Of a stretch of 64,000 nucleotides of DNA, positions 11,853 to 21,493 are shown piece after piece (positions within the stretch are counted from its first letter, which is position 1; each line of letters begins with the position of its first letter). The notes under the pieces are model-generated. The model searched no databases. It was not told the origin of the DNA and worked only from the letters and a program-made list of their open reading frames with translations. The translations under genes were made by a program, and so were the position numbers. Source of the stretch: Alkalilimnicola ehrlichii (lineage in GTDB: Bacteria; Pseudomonadota; Gammaproteobacteria; Nitrococcales; AK92); contig NZ_NFZV01000004.1 in assembly GCF_003399765.1 (NCBI RefSeq), positions 62,001-126,000 of the forward strand. Direction: 5' to 3'.

Positions 11853-14135
11853 ATGACCAAGCATAAAGCACGAAAGAACGGGCAGGATCCTTACCTGGAA
11901 CGGGAAAAGCTCAAATACGAGCACCCAATCCCTAGCCGGGAGTTTATCCTGGAGGTGATACGCAAGAGCGGTCGCCCGCTCTCAAGGCGCGATCTGGGCG
12001 AGATGCTCGCGCTCGAGGACGCCGAACAACTGGAAGGGTTGCGGCGACGGTTGCGCGCGATGGAGCGCGACGGACAGCTTATCCAAAATCGTCGACGTGC
12101 TTACGTTATCGTCGATAACGAAGAATTGATTCGAGGCCGCATCGTTGGCCAGAAAGACGGTTCCGGCTTCTTGGAGCCCGATGCCGGTGGCGAGCGGATT
12201 TATCTGGCGCCGAAGGAAATGCGCTCCCTGCTGCACGGGGATCGCGCCGTGGTCCGCGTGGTTGGGCTCGATGCGCAAAACCGGCCGCAGGGCGATTTGG
12301 TAGAAGTTTTGAAGCGCCACAACAAGCATATTGTCGGTCGCTTTTACCTGGAAAGCGGGATCGGCTTCGTCGTTCCCGAAAACAAGCGCATCCATCACGA
12401 TGTCATTGTGCCGAGCGAAGAGCAGGTTAGCGCCGCTCATGGCCAGTTGGTGGTGGCCGAGATTGTGCGGCAGCCGAGTTTGCGGCGGCAACCGATCGGA
12501 AGGGTGGTCGAGGTCATCGGGCAGCACGTCGAAGCGGGGATGGAGATTCAAGTCGCGGCGCGCGTGCACAATATTCCGGTGGAGTGGCCGGGGGCGGTGC
12601 TTGAAGAGGCGGGGCGTTTTGCCGACACGGTGCCGGAAGCGTCCAAGCAGGGTCGAGTCGACCTCCGCGACACGCCGTTGGTGACGATTGACGGCCCGGA
12701 TGCTCGCGATTTCGACGATGCGGTCTTTTGTGCGCCGACCCCGAAAGGCTGGCGCCTGATTGTCGCGATCGCGGATGTGGCGGAATACGTCAAGCCCACT
12801 TCCGCGTTAGATCGCGAGGCGCGCGAACGCGGTAATTCGGTTTACTTTCCCCGTAGCGTCGTCCCGATGCTACCGGAAGCCTTATCGAACGGGCTTTGCT
12901 CGTTAAACCCGAATGTCGATCGCCTGTGTTTATGTTGCGAGATCACGCTATCGGCGGATGGCAGCGTCCGGCGTTCGAAGTTCTTTAAAGGCGTTATTCA
13001 TTCTCACGCTAGGCTCACCTACGATGAAGTAGCCGCTATCGTCGTCGACGGCGACCGCAAGGCCGCAAAGCGGCGAGCGGACCTGGTGCCCCACTTGCGG
13101 CATCTTTATGAAGCTTATAAGGCGATGCGTCAGGCTCGGGCGAAGCGTGGCGCGATCGATTTCGAGACAACGGAAGCGGCTATCGTGTTCGACGACGACG
13201 GTCGGATTCGGGAAATTGCTCCGGCGCAAAGAAACGAAGCGCACAAGATCATCGAAGAGTGCATGGTCACCGCGAACGTAGCGGCCGCCCGTTTTCTACA
13301 ACGGCATAAGATGCCGGCGTTGTATCGCGATCACGAGCGGCCTAACCAAGAACGACTGGAGAAATTGCACCAATTCCTCGGTCAGGTCGGTCTGCAACTC
13401 GGCGGTGGCGATGCGCCGACGCCGCAAGACTATGCAAAGCTGATGGAGAAAGTGCGTGGTCGCCCAGACAGTCACCTGATCCAAACGGTGCTTTTGCGAT
13501 CGATGCAGGCGGCAGAGTACCGTCCCGATAATGTCGGCCATTTCGGCTTGGCACTCGATGAGTATGCGCATTTCACCTCGCCGATTCGCCGCTACCCGGA
13601 CCTCATGGTGCATCGTGCGATTCGCCACGTTCTGGAAGGCGGCTCGCGGCAAGATTACGCTGCTCGGCAAGACGAAATGGTTGCTCTGGGCGAGCATTGC
13701 TCGATGACCGAGCGGCGCGCCGATGAGGCGACGCGCGATGCCATCATGAGCCTTAAATGCGAGTTCATGGCCAATAAGTTGGGCGAGGAGTTCGAAGGTG
13801 TTATTAGCGGAGTCACCTCCTTCGGGCTATTTGTCGAATTGAGCGGGATCTTCGTCGACGGTCTGATTCACATCACTAACCTGGCGAACGATTATTTCCA
13901 CTTCGACCCGATCGGTCATCGCTTGACGGGCGAGCGCAGCGGTACCGAGTACAAGTTGACGGATAAGGTCACGGTTAAAGTGGCTCGAGTCGACAAAGAC
14001 GAACGCCAGATCGATTTCGAGCTGGTTGAGCATCACAGTAGCGGTGCCGCCAGGCGCGGGCCTGGAAAACGGCGAGTGCGAACGAAAACCACTCGTTCCC
14101 CCCGCCAACGCGCCAAGCAGCCCCGACGGAGATAA
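11853..14135 (+). CDS. rnr: Ribonuclease R
   Basis: Processive 3'-5' exoribonuclease of the RNB family that degrades structured RNA, in rRNA and tmRNA-linked quality control; 760 residues. In order there is an N-terminal winged-helix segment (REFILEVIRKSGRPLSRRDL), two cold-shock domains to about residue 230, the RNB catalytic domain with metal-binding aspartates in DGPDARDFDD (about 279-288), an S1 domain at about 645-730, and a short lysine/arginine-rich tail. The tail is typical of RNase R and separates it from RNase II. rlmB starts 10 bp after the stop, the conserved rnr-rlmB pair. Confidence 0.96.
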   Translation: MTKHKARKNGQDPYLEREKLKYEHPIPSREFILEVIRKSGRPLSRRDLGEMLALEDAEQLEGLRRRLRAMERDGQLIQNRRRAYVIVDNEELIRGRIVGQKDGSGFLEPDAGGERIYLAPKEMRSLLHGDRAVVRVVGLDAQNRPQGDLVEVLKRHNKHIVGRFYLESGIGFVVPENKRIHHDVIVPSEEQVSAAHGQLVVAEIVRQPSLRRQPIGRVVEVIGQHVEAGMEIQVAARVHNIPVEWPGAVLEEAGRFADTVPEASKQGRVDLRDTPLVTIDGPDARDFDDAVFCAPTPKGWRLIVAIADVAEYVKPTSALDREARERGNSVYFPRSVVPMLPEALSNGLCSLNPNVDRLCLCCEITLSADGSVRRSKFFKGVIHSHARLTYDEVAAIVVDGDRKAAKRRADLVPHLRHLYEAYKAMRQARAKRGAIDFETTEAAIVFDDDGRIREIAPAQRNEAHKIIEECMVTANVAAARFLQRHKMPALYRDHERPNQERLEKLHQFLGQVGLQLGGGDAPTPQDYAKLMEKVRGRPDSHLIQTVLLRSMQAAEYRPDNVGHFGLALDEYAHFTSPIRRYPDLMVHRAIRHVLEGGSRQDYAARQDEMVALGEHCSMTERRADEATRDAIMSLKCEFMANKLGEEFEGVISGVTSFGLFVELSGIFVDGLIHITNLANDYFHFDPIGHRLTGERSGTEYKLTDKVTVKVARVDKDERQIDFELVEHHSSGAARRGPGKRRVRTKTTRSPRQRAKQPRRR

Positions 14136-14145
14136 GCTTCGAGCG

Positions 14146-14913
14146 ATGAGCAAGGTGCAAGTGATTTATGGCGTGCACGCGGTGCGCGCAGCGTTGAAGT
14201 ACGATCCTGGAAATATTGTTGAGGTGGTCCTGGAGCGCCAGCGGCGCGATGCCAAGCTCCAGAATGTCGCCGCCGCCTTGGAGAAACTCCAGGTTCCGGT
14301 TCAGCGTGTGTCGCGACGGGAGCTGGATCAGCTAGCCGATGGGGGCAACCATCAGGGCGTATTGGTACGCTATAGCGGTACGCCGCCGCAGGGTGAGTCC
14401 GCCTTGTGGCAGTTGTTGGACGAATTAGGCGAGAAGCCGCCGCTTTTGCTTATCCTGGACCAGGTGCAAGACCCCCACAATCTTGGCGCCTGCCTACGGA
14501 CGGCGGAGGCGGTTGGGGTCGATGCGGTAATCGCGCCCCGCGATAACGCTGTCGGCCTGACCCCGACGGTGCATAAAGTCGCCTCAGGCGCGGTCGGTAA
14601 AGTGCCTTTCTTTCAGGTGACTAATTTGGCACGTTGTCTGCGGACGTTGCGCGAGCGCGGTGTGTGGTTGGCCGGCGCCGCGGGAGAAGCGCGAGACGAC
14701 GTGTTCCATGTCGATTTGAGCGGTCCCCTCGCTTTAGTAATGGGTGCGGAGGAGAGTGGCTTGCGCAGGCTTACCCGCGACCATTGCGATATGTTGGTGC
14801 GGATTCCGATGCAAGGGACTGTCGAGAGCTTGAACGTGTCCGTGGCTGCCGGGGTTTTGTTGTTCGAAGCCTTACGACAGCGGCTCGCAAGCAAGTCCGC
14901 GGTGGGCAATTAG
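14146..14913 (+). CDS. rlmB: 23S rRNA (guanosine-2'-O-)-methyltransferase RlmB
   Basis: SpoU/TrmH-type SPOUT methyltransferase that 2'-O-methylates G2251 in the ribosomal P-loop; 255 residues. The N-terminal substrate-binding domain starts IYGVHAVRAAL. SPOUT motif 1 is LDQVQDPHNLGACLRTAE with the catalytic Arg, motif 2 LVMGAEESGLRRLT and motif 3 SLNVSVAAGVLLFEALRQR, which forms the trefoil knot. The ATG at 14146 matches the family start; an earlier in-frame ATG inside rnr adds 40 unrelated residues. Confidence 0.95.
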   Translation: MSKVQVIYGVHAVRAALKYDPGNIVEVVLERQRRDAKLQNVAAALEKLQVPVQRVSRRELDQLADGGNHQGVLVRYSGTPPQGESALWQLLDELGEKPPLLLILDQVQDPHNLGACLRTAEAVGVDAVIAPRDNAVGLTPTVHKVASGAVGKVPFFQVTNLARCLRTLRERGVWLAGAAGEARDDVFHVDLSGPLALVMGAEESGLRRLTRDHCDMLVRIPMQGTVESLNVSVAAGVLLFEALRQRLASKSAVGN

Positions 14914-15096
14914 CGGCGTTGGCTGCAAACCGGCTTTCATTGCGCATCGGCGTAGGCTAAACTACGCGATCTTTTAGCGTCGGCTGTCGATGGGTTACTC
15001 TGTGGGCAGGCGGCCTCCTTGCCTTACGGCGATTGCCGAAGGCTTTCTGGGCAATGGTTTCGCAACCGGTGCCCGAGATATCCGAAAGGAGCAACA

Positions 15097-15473
15097 ATGC
15101 GACATTACGAAATCGTTTTTTGGTTCATCCGGACCAAAGCGAGCAGGTGCCGGCCATGGTCGAGCGTTATCGCGCGATCATCGAGTCGAACGGCGGTAAA
15201 ATCCACCGCCTGGAAGACTGGGGCCGCCGCCAGCTGGCTTATCCCATCAAAAAGCTTATTAAAGCGCATTACGTGCTGATGAACGTTGAGTGCGGTAACG
15301 AAGAGATGGAGGAGCTTGCCTCCGCTTTCCGCTTCAACGACGCTGTGATCCGTAACATGGTTTTGTCTCGCGACGAGGCCGTTACCGAGCCGTCGCCGCT
15401 TGCCAAGAGCAAGGAAGAGCGCGAAGAGTCCACTCGTGGCCGCAGCGAAAGCGAAGAGGACGCCAGCGCCTAA
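15097..15473 (+). CDS. rpsF: 30S ribosomal protein S6 (reading frame broken once)
   Basis: Small-subunit protein that binds 16S rRNA together with S18. The ATG at 15097 follows AAAGGAG and reads MRHYEIVF. The frame is then lost in a run of six T at about 15116-15121. A seventh T gives [18 protein letters not shown] and joins the long downstream frame, which contains [17 protein letters not shown] and HYVLMNVEC. The restored product is about 125 residues with a charged Glu/Ser/Arg tail, normal for S6. priB and rpsR follow. The missing base is best explained as a sequencing error. Confidence 0.9.
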
Positions 15474-15509
15474 TCGGACTAATGCGAAAGCGCAAGGCCT
15501 GGGCTTGGA

Positions 15510-15854
15510 GTGATTGACCCCATAGCGGAGAACCGAGTGGCCATCGCCGGGCGTTTGCTGGGGCGGCCACAGGTACGTTATTCGCCGGCCGGTATACCTA
15601 TAGCCCGCTTTGCCTTAGAGCATTACTCCGAGCAACCGGAAGCGAGCGTATTGCGTCGGCAAGCGTTTCGCATTGGCGTCAGGGCTGTTGGGGAGGAGCT
15701 GTGCAATCGGCTAGCCTCCCTGGAAGAAGGCTGTAGCGTGCGAGTTTTCGGGTTTCTTGCTCGGAGCGATCAGGCCTCGGAAGATTACCGATTGCTGGTT
15801 TACGCGAGAACACTGACGGTACTCGATGACCGTCAAAATCAGACAGGAGCATAA
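15510..15854 (+). CDS. priB: Primosomal replication protein N (PriB)
   Basis: Single-stranded-DNA-binding OB-fold protein of the replication-restart primosome, which bridges PriA and DnaT; 114 residues. Recognisable stretches are [35 protein letters not shown] and [10 protein letters not shown], in the order seen in E. coli PriB. Its place between rpsF and rpsR is diagnostic. The start is GTG at 15510; another GTG at 15537 is possible but would cut into the first strand of the OB fold. rpsR starts 5 bp after the stop. Confidence 0.88.
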   Translation: MIDPIAENRVAIAGRLLGRPQVRYSPAGIPIARFALEHYSEQPEASVLRRQAFRIGVRAVGEELCNRLASLEEGCSVRVFGFLARSDQASEDYRLLVYARTLTVLDDRQNQTGA

Positions 15855-15858
15855 GATC

Positions 15859-16083
15859 ATGGCGCGTTTTTTTCGTCGTCGTAAGTTTTGCCGCTTTACT
15901 GCCGAAGGTGTAAAAGAGATCGATTACAAGGATCTCAACACTCTGCGCAACTACGTTACCGAAACGGGCAAAATCGTCCCGAGCCGTATCACCGGCACGA
16001 GTGCACGCTACCAGCGCCAATTGGCGGCCGCCATCAAGCGGGCGCGTTACCTGGCGCTGCTGCCGTACACCGATCGCCACTAA
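15859..16083 (+). CDS. rpsR: 30S ribosomal protein S18
   Basis: Small-subunit platform protein that pairs with S6; 74 residues, intact. It begins [17 protein letters not shown] and holds the conserved [26 protein letters not shown] and [17 protein letters not shown]. The ATG at 15859 follows ACAGGAGC and lies 5 bp after priB. A terminator-like hairpin separates it from rplI. Confidence 0.98.
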   Translation: MARFFRRRKFCRFTAEGVKEIDYKDLNTLRNYVTETGKIVPSRITGTSARYQRQLAAAIKRARYLALLPYTDRH

Positions 16084-16096
16084 GCGATAGTAAAAG

Positions 16097-16137
16097 GCCG
16101 GCGGTTGACGGTAAGCAGTGTCGATCGCCGGCTTTTT
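16097..16137 (+). terminator. Hairpin with T-run between rpsR and rplI
   Basis: GCCGGCG at 16097-16103 pairs with CGCCGGC at 16126-16132, followed by five T. It sits inside the ribosomal-protein cluster, so it may modulate the amount of L9 relative to S6 and S18. Confidence 0.7.
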
Positions 16138-16241
16138 CGGGCGCGGCTACGGTATCTACAGCCGTAGTTAAAGGCTGTTCTGGCGACGGCTCGGCCCGTG
16201 TTTTACGAACATTTTTGCGATACACCGTTGGGGTGCAAACA

Positions 16242-16690
16242 ATGGAAGTCATTCTGCTGGAGAAGGTCGAGAACCTGGGTAACCTGGGCGACAAGGTAAA
16301 GGTGCGGCCCGGTTACGGTCGTAACTTCCTGGTTCCTCAGGGTAAGGCCAAGCCGGCGACGGAAGAGAACGTCAAGTTCTTTGAAGAGCGCCGTGCCGAA
16401 CTAGAGAAGGCTGCCGCCGAAGCAGTGGCTGCCGCCGAAAGCCGCAAGGCTCAGCTGGAAGGCTTGACCGTCACCGTTAATGCAAAGCGGGCGACGAAGG
16501 TAAGCTGTTCGGTTCCGTCGGTACCGCCGACATCGCCGAGGCCGTGACGGCCGCAGGCGTTAAAGTCGGCCGTGCCGAAGTGCGCATGCCGGAAGGTCCT
16601 ATTCGGGTTTGCGGCGAGTTCGACATCGAGCTGCATCTGCATACGGACGTGGACGCAACTGTGAAGGTTGTCGTCGCGCCGGAAGCTTAA
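16242..16690 (+). CDS. rplI: 50S ribosomal protein L9 (reading frame broken once)
   Basis: Large-subunit protein with two globular domains joined by a long helix; it binds 23S rRNA at the base of the L1 stalk. It starts [19 protein letters not shown] with the signature [13 protein letters not shown]. The frame is lost at about 16489-16491, where AAAGCGGG should read AAAGGCGGG to give [15 protein letters not shown]. The continuation [16 protein letters not shown] runs to the stop at 16690. The restored length is about 149 residues, normal for L9. The lesion is one missing G. Confidence 0.9.
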
Positions 16691-17156
16691 GCCTTATAGG
16701 CTGTTGGGGAAAACGCAGCTTTCTCTCTCGGTTAGGGGAGAGGCGCGTTTTCCCGGTTTATCTGTGGCGTATCGGGTAGTGCCGCAGCTGGTCTGCGCCT
16801 GCCTTTGGTTTGATGAGATAAACAAAGAGCAGCTTGTTGAGAACGCGACAGCACCGAGAAGTGGGTTGCTAGTCGTTCTACAACCGCTCGATTAAGGCTG
16901 CCGTAAGCTTCGCTTGTCAGTGCCGCATGGTGCTGAGTTTAAAAGGCGTCGCGTCAGCATGTGTTCCATTATCTGGCGCCGGCGGCTCTCGCAAGAGCTG
17001 TCTGATCGCACTGCATTGAGCGGCTTTCCGGCCGAATAGGCGATTGTGTCGCAGCGTGTCGGCCAGTCGTACGGTGCTGGCGATTGTCGGCGTCGCCGGC
17101 GATCGCACAGGCGGCTACGTGTGCAGCCGGTTAGTTTGGCGTAGGAGGTAAGCCTC
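16691..17156. other. Intergenic gap, rplI to dnaB
   Basis: 466 bp with no gene I can support. An open frame at 16668-16895 overlaps the restored end of rplI and resembles nothing. The strong hairpin at 16706-16755 is listed separately. dnaB has a clear TAGGAGG ribosome-binding site at the end of the gap. Confidence 0.5.
16706..16755. repeat. Long perfect inverted repeat downstream of rplI
   Basis: GGGAAAACGC at 16707-16716 is repeated inverted as GCGTTTTCCC at 16745-16754. Further pairing of CTCTC with GAGAG is possible inside. No T-run follows, so it is not a standard intrinsic terminator; it could stabilise the 3' end of the rplI mRNA. Confidence 0.6.
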
Positions 17157-18539
17157 ATGGCCGAGCCCAAACCGGCCTCGCCGGAGACGGAAGCGCTCAG
17201 AACCCCACCTCATTCGCTCGAAGCCGAACAGGCTGTATTGGGCGGTCTGCTGCTTGAAGTTCGTTCTTGGGATAACGTCGGGGATCGTATTACCGAGGAG
17301 GACTTTTATCGGCGCGACCACCGCTTGATCTTTCGCGGTATCGCCACCCTGGCGGAGGCCGGTCAACCGCTAGACGTGGTGACCTTGTCGGAATGGTTGC
17401 GCTCCCACGACCTATTGGAGGACGCCGGGGGGCTGGCCTATCTAGGCGCCTTGGCGCGCGATACTCCCAGCGCGGCGAATATTAAAGCTTATGCGGATAT
17501 CGTGCGTGAACGTTCGGTATTGCGGCAGCTAATTCGCGCCGGTACCGAAGTGGTGACTCAGGCGTTTCAGCCGGAAGGGCGCGACAGCGCCGAATTGCTT
17601 GAGGAGGCGGAGCGGCTCATCTTCGAGATCGCCGAGCAAACCGGTCGCCACAAGCAGGGTTTTATGGGGGTTAAGGAGATTCTCCCGCAGGTGGTGGATC
17701 GTATTGCCACCCTGTACGAGCAGGAGAGCGAGATTACCGGCTTGCCTACCGGTTTCAACGATTTCGATCGTATGACTTCCGGTCTTCAGCCGGGAGATCT
17801 GGTTATCGTGGCTGCGCGACCGTCGATGGGTAAGACGACCTTCGCCATGAATATGGCCGAGCATGCCGCGCTCAAAGGTGCGCCTGTCGCCGTATTCAGC
17901 ATGGAAATGCCAGGCGACTCGTTGGTCATGCGTATGCTCTCCTCGCTGTGTCGGGTCGAGTTGCAGAAAATTCGTACCGGGCGACTGGACGACGAAGATT
18001 GGCCGCGCTTGACCGGCACGATGAATCTCTTATCGCAAGCGCCGCTGTATATCGACGATAGCGCCGGCCTCTCGCCCAACGAGATGCGCGCGCGCGCGCG
18101 CCGATTAAAGCGCGAGCACGGTCTGGGCTTGATCGTAGTCGACTACCTCCAGCTTATGCAGGTGCCGGGTTTTAAAGAAAACAGAACGGCCGAGATTTCG
18201 GAAATCTCCCGCGGTTTAAAGGGCATGGCGAAAGAGTTGGATGTGCCTGTTATCGCGCTGTCGCAGCTTAACCGCTCTCTTGAGCAGCGTCCCAATAAGC
18301 GTCCGGTTATGTCCGACCTCCGTGAATCGGGAGCGATCGAGCAGGATGCCGACCTCATCACTTTTATCTATCGTGACGAGGTATATAACGACGATAGCCC
18401 GGACAAAGGTACGGCGGAGATCATTATCGGCAAACAGCGTAATGGTCCGATCGGTACCGTTCGGCTTACCTTCTTGGGGCGCTTTACCCGGTTCGAGAAC
18501 TTCATCGATGACGTATATAGCGGCGAAGTCTATCAATGA
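17157..18539 (+). CDS. dnaB: Replicative DNA helicase DnaB
   Basis: Hexameric 5'-3' helicase of the replication fork; 460 residues. The N-terminal DnaB domain covers about residues 15-120 (PHSLEAEQAVLGGLL). The RecA-like C-terminal domain begins with LPTGFNDFDRMTSGLQPGDL, Walker A ARPSMGKTT (about 221-229) and Walker B LIVVDYLQLM, and later has LSQLNRSLEQRPNKRP and a DLRESGAIEQDAD motif. No intein is present. A TAGGAGG ribosome-binding site precedes the ATG. The stop overlaps the alr start by 4 bp (ATGA), a conserved arrangement. Confidence 0.97.
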   Translation: MAEPKPASPETEALRTPPHSLEAEQAVLGGLLLEVRSWDNVGDRITEEDFYRRDHRLIFRGIATLAEAGQPLDVVTLSEWLRSHDLLEDAGGLAYLGALARDTPSAANIKAYADIVRERSVLRQLIRAGTEVVTQAFQPEGRDSAELLEEAERLIFEIAEQTGRHKQGFMGVKEILPQVVDRIATLYEQESEITGLPTGFNDFDRMTSGLQPGDLVIVAARPSMGKTTFAMNMAEHAALKGAPVAVFSMEMPGDSLVMRMLSSLCRVELQKIRTGRLDDEDWPRLTGTMNLLSQAPLYIDDSAGLSPNEMRARARRLKREHGLGLIVVDYLQLMQVPGFKENRTAEISEISRGLKGMAKELDVPVIALSQLNRSLEQRPNKRPVMSDLRESGAIEQDADLITFIYRDEVYNDDSPDKGTAEIIIGKQRNGPIGTVRLTFLGRFTRFENFIDDVYSGEVYQ

Positions 18540-19618
18540 GTCGTAACACCCAGGCGATCGTCGACCTGGGGGCGCTGCGGCATAACTTCGAGCTCGCGCG
18601 TCGTAGCGCGCCCGGCAGCCGTGTGATGGCGGTGATCAAGGCCAATGCCTATGGCCATGGTGTGCTTCCGGTGGCGCAAACCTTAAGCGATGCCGAGGCG
18701 TTTGCAGTGACCTCGGTTGAGGAGGCCTTGCCGTTGCGGGAGGCGGGCTTTGCGCAACCGATTGTTTTGCTGCAGGGAATGTACGACGATAGCGAATTAT
18801 CGCTGATTGGCCGGCTCGGGTGCGAGTTGGTTTTGCACTCCCTATGGCAGGTGGAGCTATTAGAGCGAGCAAGCTTGTCGCGGCCGGTGGCGGTTTGGCT
18901 GAAGGTCGATTCGGGGATGCATCGGCTTGGTTTCGACCCGGCGTTAGTTAGGCCGATGTATGAGCGGCTGCGTGCCTGCAATACGGTCGACCGGATTGGA
19001 TTTCTCACCCATTTGGCCGCCGCCGACGACCGCGATAGCGATTATACCGAGTTTCAGTTGCGCGAGTTCGAGCGCGCCTGTGCCGGCTTGCCGGGCGAGC
19101 GCTCGATAGCCAATTCGGCAGGTGTGTTGGCCTGGCCGCGTGCGCACGGCGACTGGCTGCGCCCCGGCGTTATGCTGTATGGGGTTTCGCCGTTTGCCGA
19201 TGGCCGCGACGAGCGCCCGGACCTGAGGCCTGTCATGACGTTGCAGAGTCGCCTGGTCGCGATCAATGCTTGTCGACGCGGCGACCGGCTGGGCTACGCC
19301 GGTGCCTATACCTGTCCCGAGAATATGGCGGTGGGGATCGTTACAGCCGGTTACGCCGACGGTTATCCGCGGCACGCCGGGGCAAAGGCTTCGGTGTTGC
19401 TTAACGGGCGTCGGTGCCCGGTGCTCGGCCGGGTGTCGATGGATATGTTATGCGTCGATCTCAGAGGCGTGGAGGCGCGTATTCACGACCCCGTGACGCT
19501 TTGGGGCGAAGGGCTGCCGATTGAAGAGGTGGCGGAGCTCAGCGGAACCATTGCCTATGAATTGCTTACCAAGGTAACGGGCCGTGTTCGTTTCGAATAC
19601 CGGGAGGCGGAAGCCTAG
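18536..19618 (+). CDS. alr: Alanine racemase
   Basis: PLP enzyme that makes D-alanine for peptidoglycan; cytosolic, 360 residues. The PLP lysine is in VIKANAYGHG (about residue 35) and the opposing catalytic tyrosine is in GYAGAYTC (about 255). Other family stretches are VWLKVDSGMHRLGF, ANSAGVL, RPGVMLYG and GRVSMDMLCVDL. It overlaps dnaB by 4 bp, so the two are translationally coupled. Biosynthetic Alr and catabolic DadX cannot be separated by sequence alone; the dnaB context supports alr. Confidence 0.95.
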   Translation: MSRNTQAIVDLGALRHNFELARRSAPGSRVMAVIKANAYGHGVLPVAQTLSDAEAFAVTSVEEALPLREAGFAQPIVLLQGMYDDSELSLIGRLGCELVLHSLWQVELLERASLSRPVAVWLKVDSGMHRLGFDPALVRPMYERLRACNTVDRIGFLTHLAAADDRDSDYTEFQLREFERACAGLPGERSIANSAGVLAWPRAHGDWLRPGVMLYGVSPFADGRDERPDLRPVMTLQSRLVAINACRRGDRLGYAGAYTCPENMAVGIVTAGYADGYPRHAGAKASVLLNGRRCPVLGRVSMDMLCVDLRGVEARIHDPVTLWGEGLPIEEVAELSGTIAYELLTKVTGRVRFEYREAEA

Positions 19619-19705
19619 CGGGCTGTGCCGCCGACGCGGCCGTCGCTGTGAGAAGATGCACCCGCGCAACGGTGGTCGCGCAAATGGAAAGGAGATCGAG
19701 CACTC

Positions 19706-21069
19706 GTGGCGAAAGCCAAGACAACCTATACCTGTACCGCTTGCGGTGCCATGAGCCCAAAGTGGGCGGGGCAATGCGCTGACTGCGGCGCCTGGAATAC
19801 GTTAGAAGAGGTCGTCCAGGTTGCATCGGCGGTCGGCGCTAAGCGGCGCGGCAACTACGCTGGCGACTCCGGCGTGCAAACGCTCGCCGAGGTCCCTCAG
19901 GCCGAAGAAGCGCGTTTTACGACACGTAGTCGCGAACTTGATCGGGTGCTCGGCGGGGGCTGGTGGTCGGTGGGGTCATCCTCCTGGGAGGTGATCCGGG
20001 AATCGGCAAATCGACCTTGTTGCTACAGAGTCTGGCGCAATTGCCGGAGGAAGTTTCCGCCCTTTATGTTACTGGTGAGGAGTCTTTGCGCCAGGTAGCG
20101 TTACGGGCAAATCGGCTCGGCGTGGAAGGCGATCGGTTGAAAGTCCTGGCGGAAACCGCGGTGGAAGCCATTCTGGCCGCCGCCCAGCGCGAGCGACCGC
20201 AGGTGATCGTCATCGACTCGGTGCAGACGATTTTTACCGAGCAGCTCCAATCTGCGCCCGGCTCGGTCAGCCAGGTGCGAGAGACCGCCGCGCTTTTGGT
20301 TCGCTATGCAAAGCAAAGCGGTGCGGCGTTGTTTCTCGTCGGTCACGTAACCAAGGAGGGGACGCTTGCCGGGCCGCGTGTGCTTGAGCATATGGTCGAT
20401 ACGGTGCTCTATTTCGAGAGCGACAGCGGAAGCCGCTATCGCTTGCTGCGAGCGGTAAAAAATCGCTTCGGAGCGGCTAACGAGCTAGGCGTGTTTGCCA
20501 TGGCCGAAACGGGGCTTAAAGAAGTATCTAACCCTTCGGCGATATTCTTGTCGCGGCATGATGCCGAAGTGCCCGGCAGTGTGGTCACGGTGACGCGAGA
20601 GGGTAGCCGCCCATTGCTCGTCGAAGTGCAGGCGTTGGTGGCCGACAGCCCCTTGAGTAATCCGCGCCGCGTGGCGCTTGGTTTGGAAGGTAATCGCCTG
20701 TCGATGCTGTTGGCCGTACTGCATCGTCATGGGGGTGTCGCAACTTTCGGGCTCGACGTGTTCCTCAATGTCGTCGGTGGTGTGCGGTTGACGGAAACCG
20801 CGAGTGACCTGCCGGCCTTGCTGGCGGTGCTATCCAGCCTTCGCGATCGCCCATTGCCTCATGACTGGGTGGTGTTCGGCGAAGTCGGTCTCGCCGGTGA
20901 AATACGACCGGTACAAAACGGTGAGGAACGCCTGCGGGAGGCCGCTAAGCACGGTTTTAAACATGCCCTGGTGCCGCGCAAAAACGCTCCTCGGGGGGCG
21001 ACGGTCATCGAAGGTATGGAAGTGATCGGTGTGGAGCGCCTGAGCGAAGCGATCGATGCCCTAAGTTGA
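19706..21069 (+). CDS. radA: DNA repair protein RadA (reading frame broken once)
   Basis: RecA-like ATPase that promotes branch migration and processing of recombination intermediates. The first frame starts at GTG 19706 after AAAGGAG and carries a C4 zinc finger (Cys 10, 13, 24, 27). It breaks at about 19956-19960, where five G should be six to read VLGGGLVVGGVILLGGDPG. The second frame holds Walker A GDPGIGKST, the RadA motif KNRFGAANELGVF and a Lon-like C-terminal domain. The restored length is about 454 residues. The reading is otherwise clean to the stop, so a sequencing error is the simplest explanation. Confidence 0.92.
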
Positions 21070-21076
21070 CAGGGGC

Positions 21077-21457
21077 TTAGCTGTCCGTGCCGAACAGTTC
21101 CGCGAGCTCCCGCTCCAGCAGTGCGGTATCGCCGAGGTTTAATTCCGCCAGGCGGCGTAGGTGTGTCAAGCTCTCTAGGTCGATCCGCTCGCACCTAAAG
21201 CCCGCTAAGGCACCGTTTCGATGGCGTAAGCGAACTTCCATGATTACCGTTGCCGTTGTCGATAGGCTGATCGAGAGCCGGTAGCGTCGACCCCTGTCTA
21301 ACGGTGTTTGCGGGTCCAGTTCCAGTAAAGCGCCATTAATAGAAATATCGAGCAAGCGGACTTCGTGGCTGTGCGTGCCTTCGTCGAGTTGGGCGGAGGC
21401 GTCGAACGGAATCCGGCTATAGCGCCGACGTTCTCCCGGAGCTTGCGTGTCTGTCAT
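21077..21457 (-). CDS. PilZ-domain protein (putative c-di-GMP binder)
   Basis: A 126-residue protein made up mostly of one PilZ domain. It contains the arginine motif ERRRYSRIPF near the N-terminus and DISINGALLE, a good match to the D/NxSxxG motif; these two form the cyclic-di-GMP site in known PilZ proteins. No second domain or signal peptide is visible. Its C-terminus is leucine- and glutamate-rich. It is convergent with radA (7 bp between stops) and downstream of folD on the same strand, so it is probably co-transcribed with folD. The output it controls cannot be told from sequence. Confidence 0.85.
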   Translation of the reverse strand: MTDTQAPGERRRYSRIPFDASAQLDEGTHSHEVRLLDISINGALLELDPQTPLDRGRRYRLSISLSTTATVIMEVRLRHRNGALAGFRCERIDLESLTHLRRLAELNLGDTALLERELAELFGTDS

Positions 21458-21493
21458 CGCATCCGCCTTTCTCTATCGATACTCCGTAGCTAT

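Noticed and set aside
15097-15130. Programmed frameshifting as an explanation for the broken genes
   Set aside because: The sites differ in base and context, lack a shared slippery heptamer with a downstream structure, and affect unrelated genes; random homopolymer errors fit better.
16668-16895. 75-codon frame overlapping the end of rplI
   Set aside because: It starts inside the restored L9 coding sequence and spans a hairpin; no homology.
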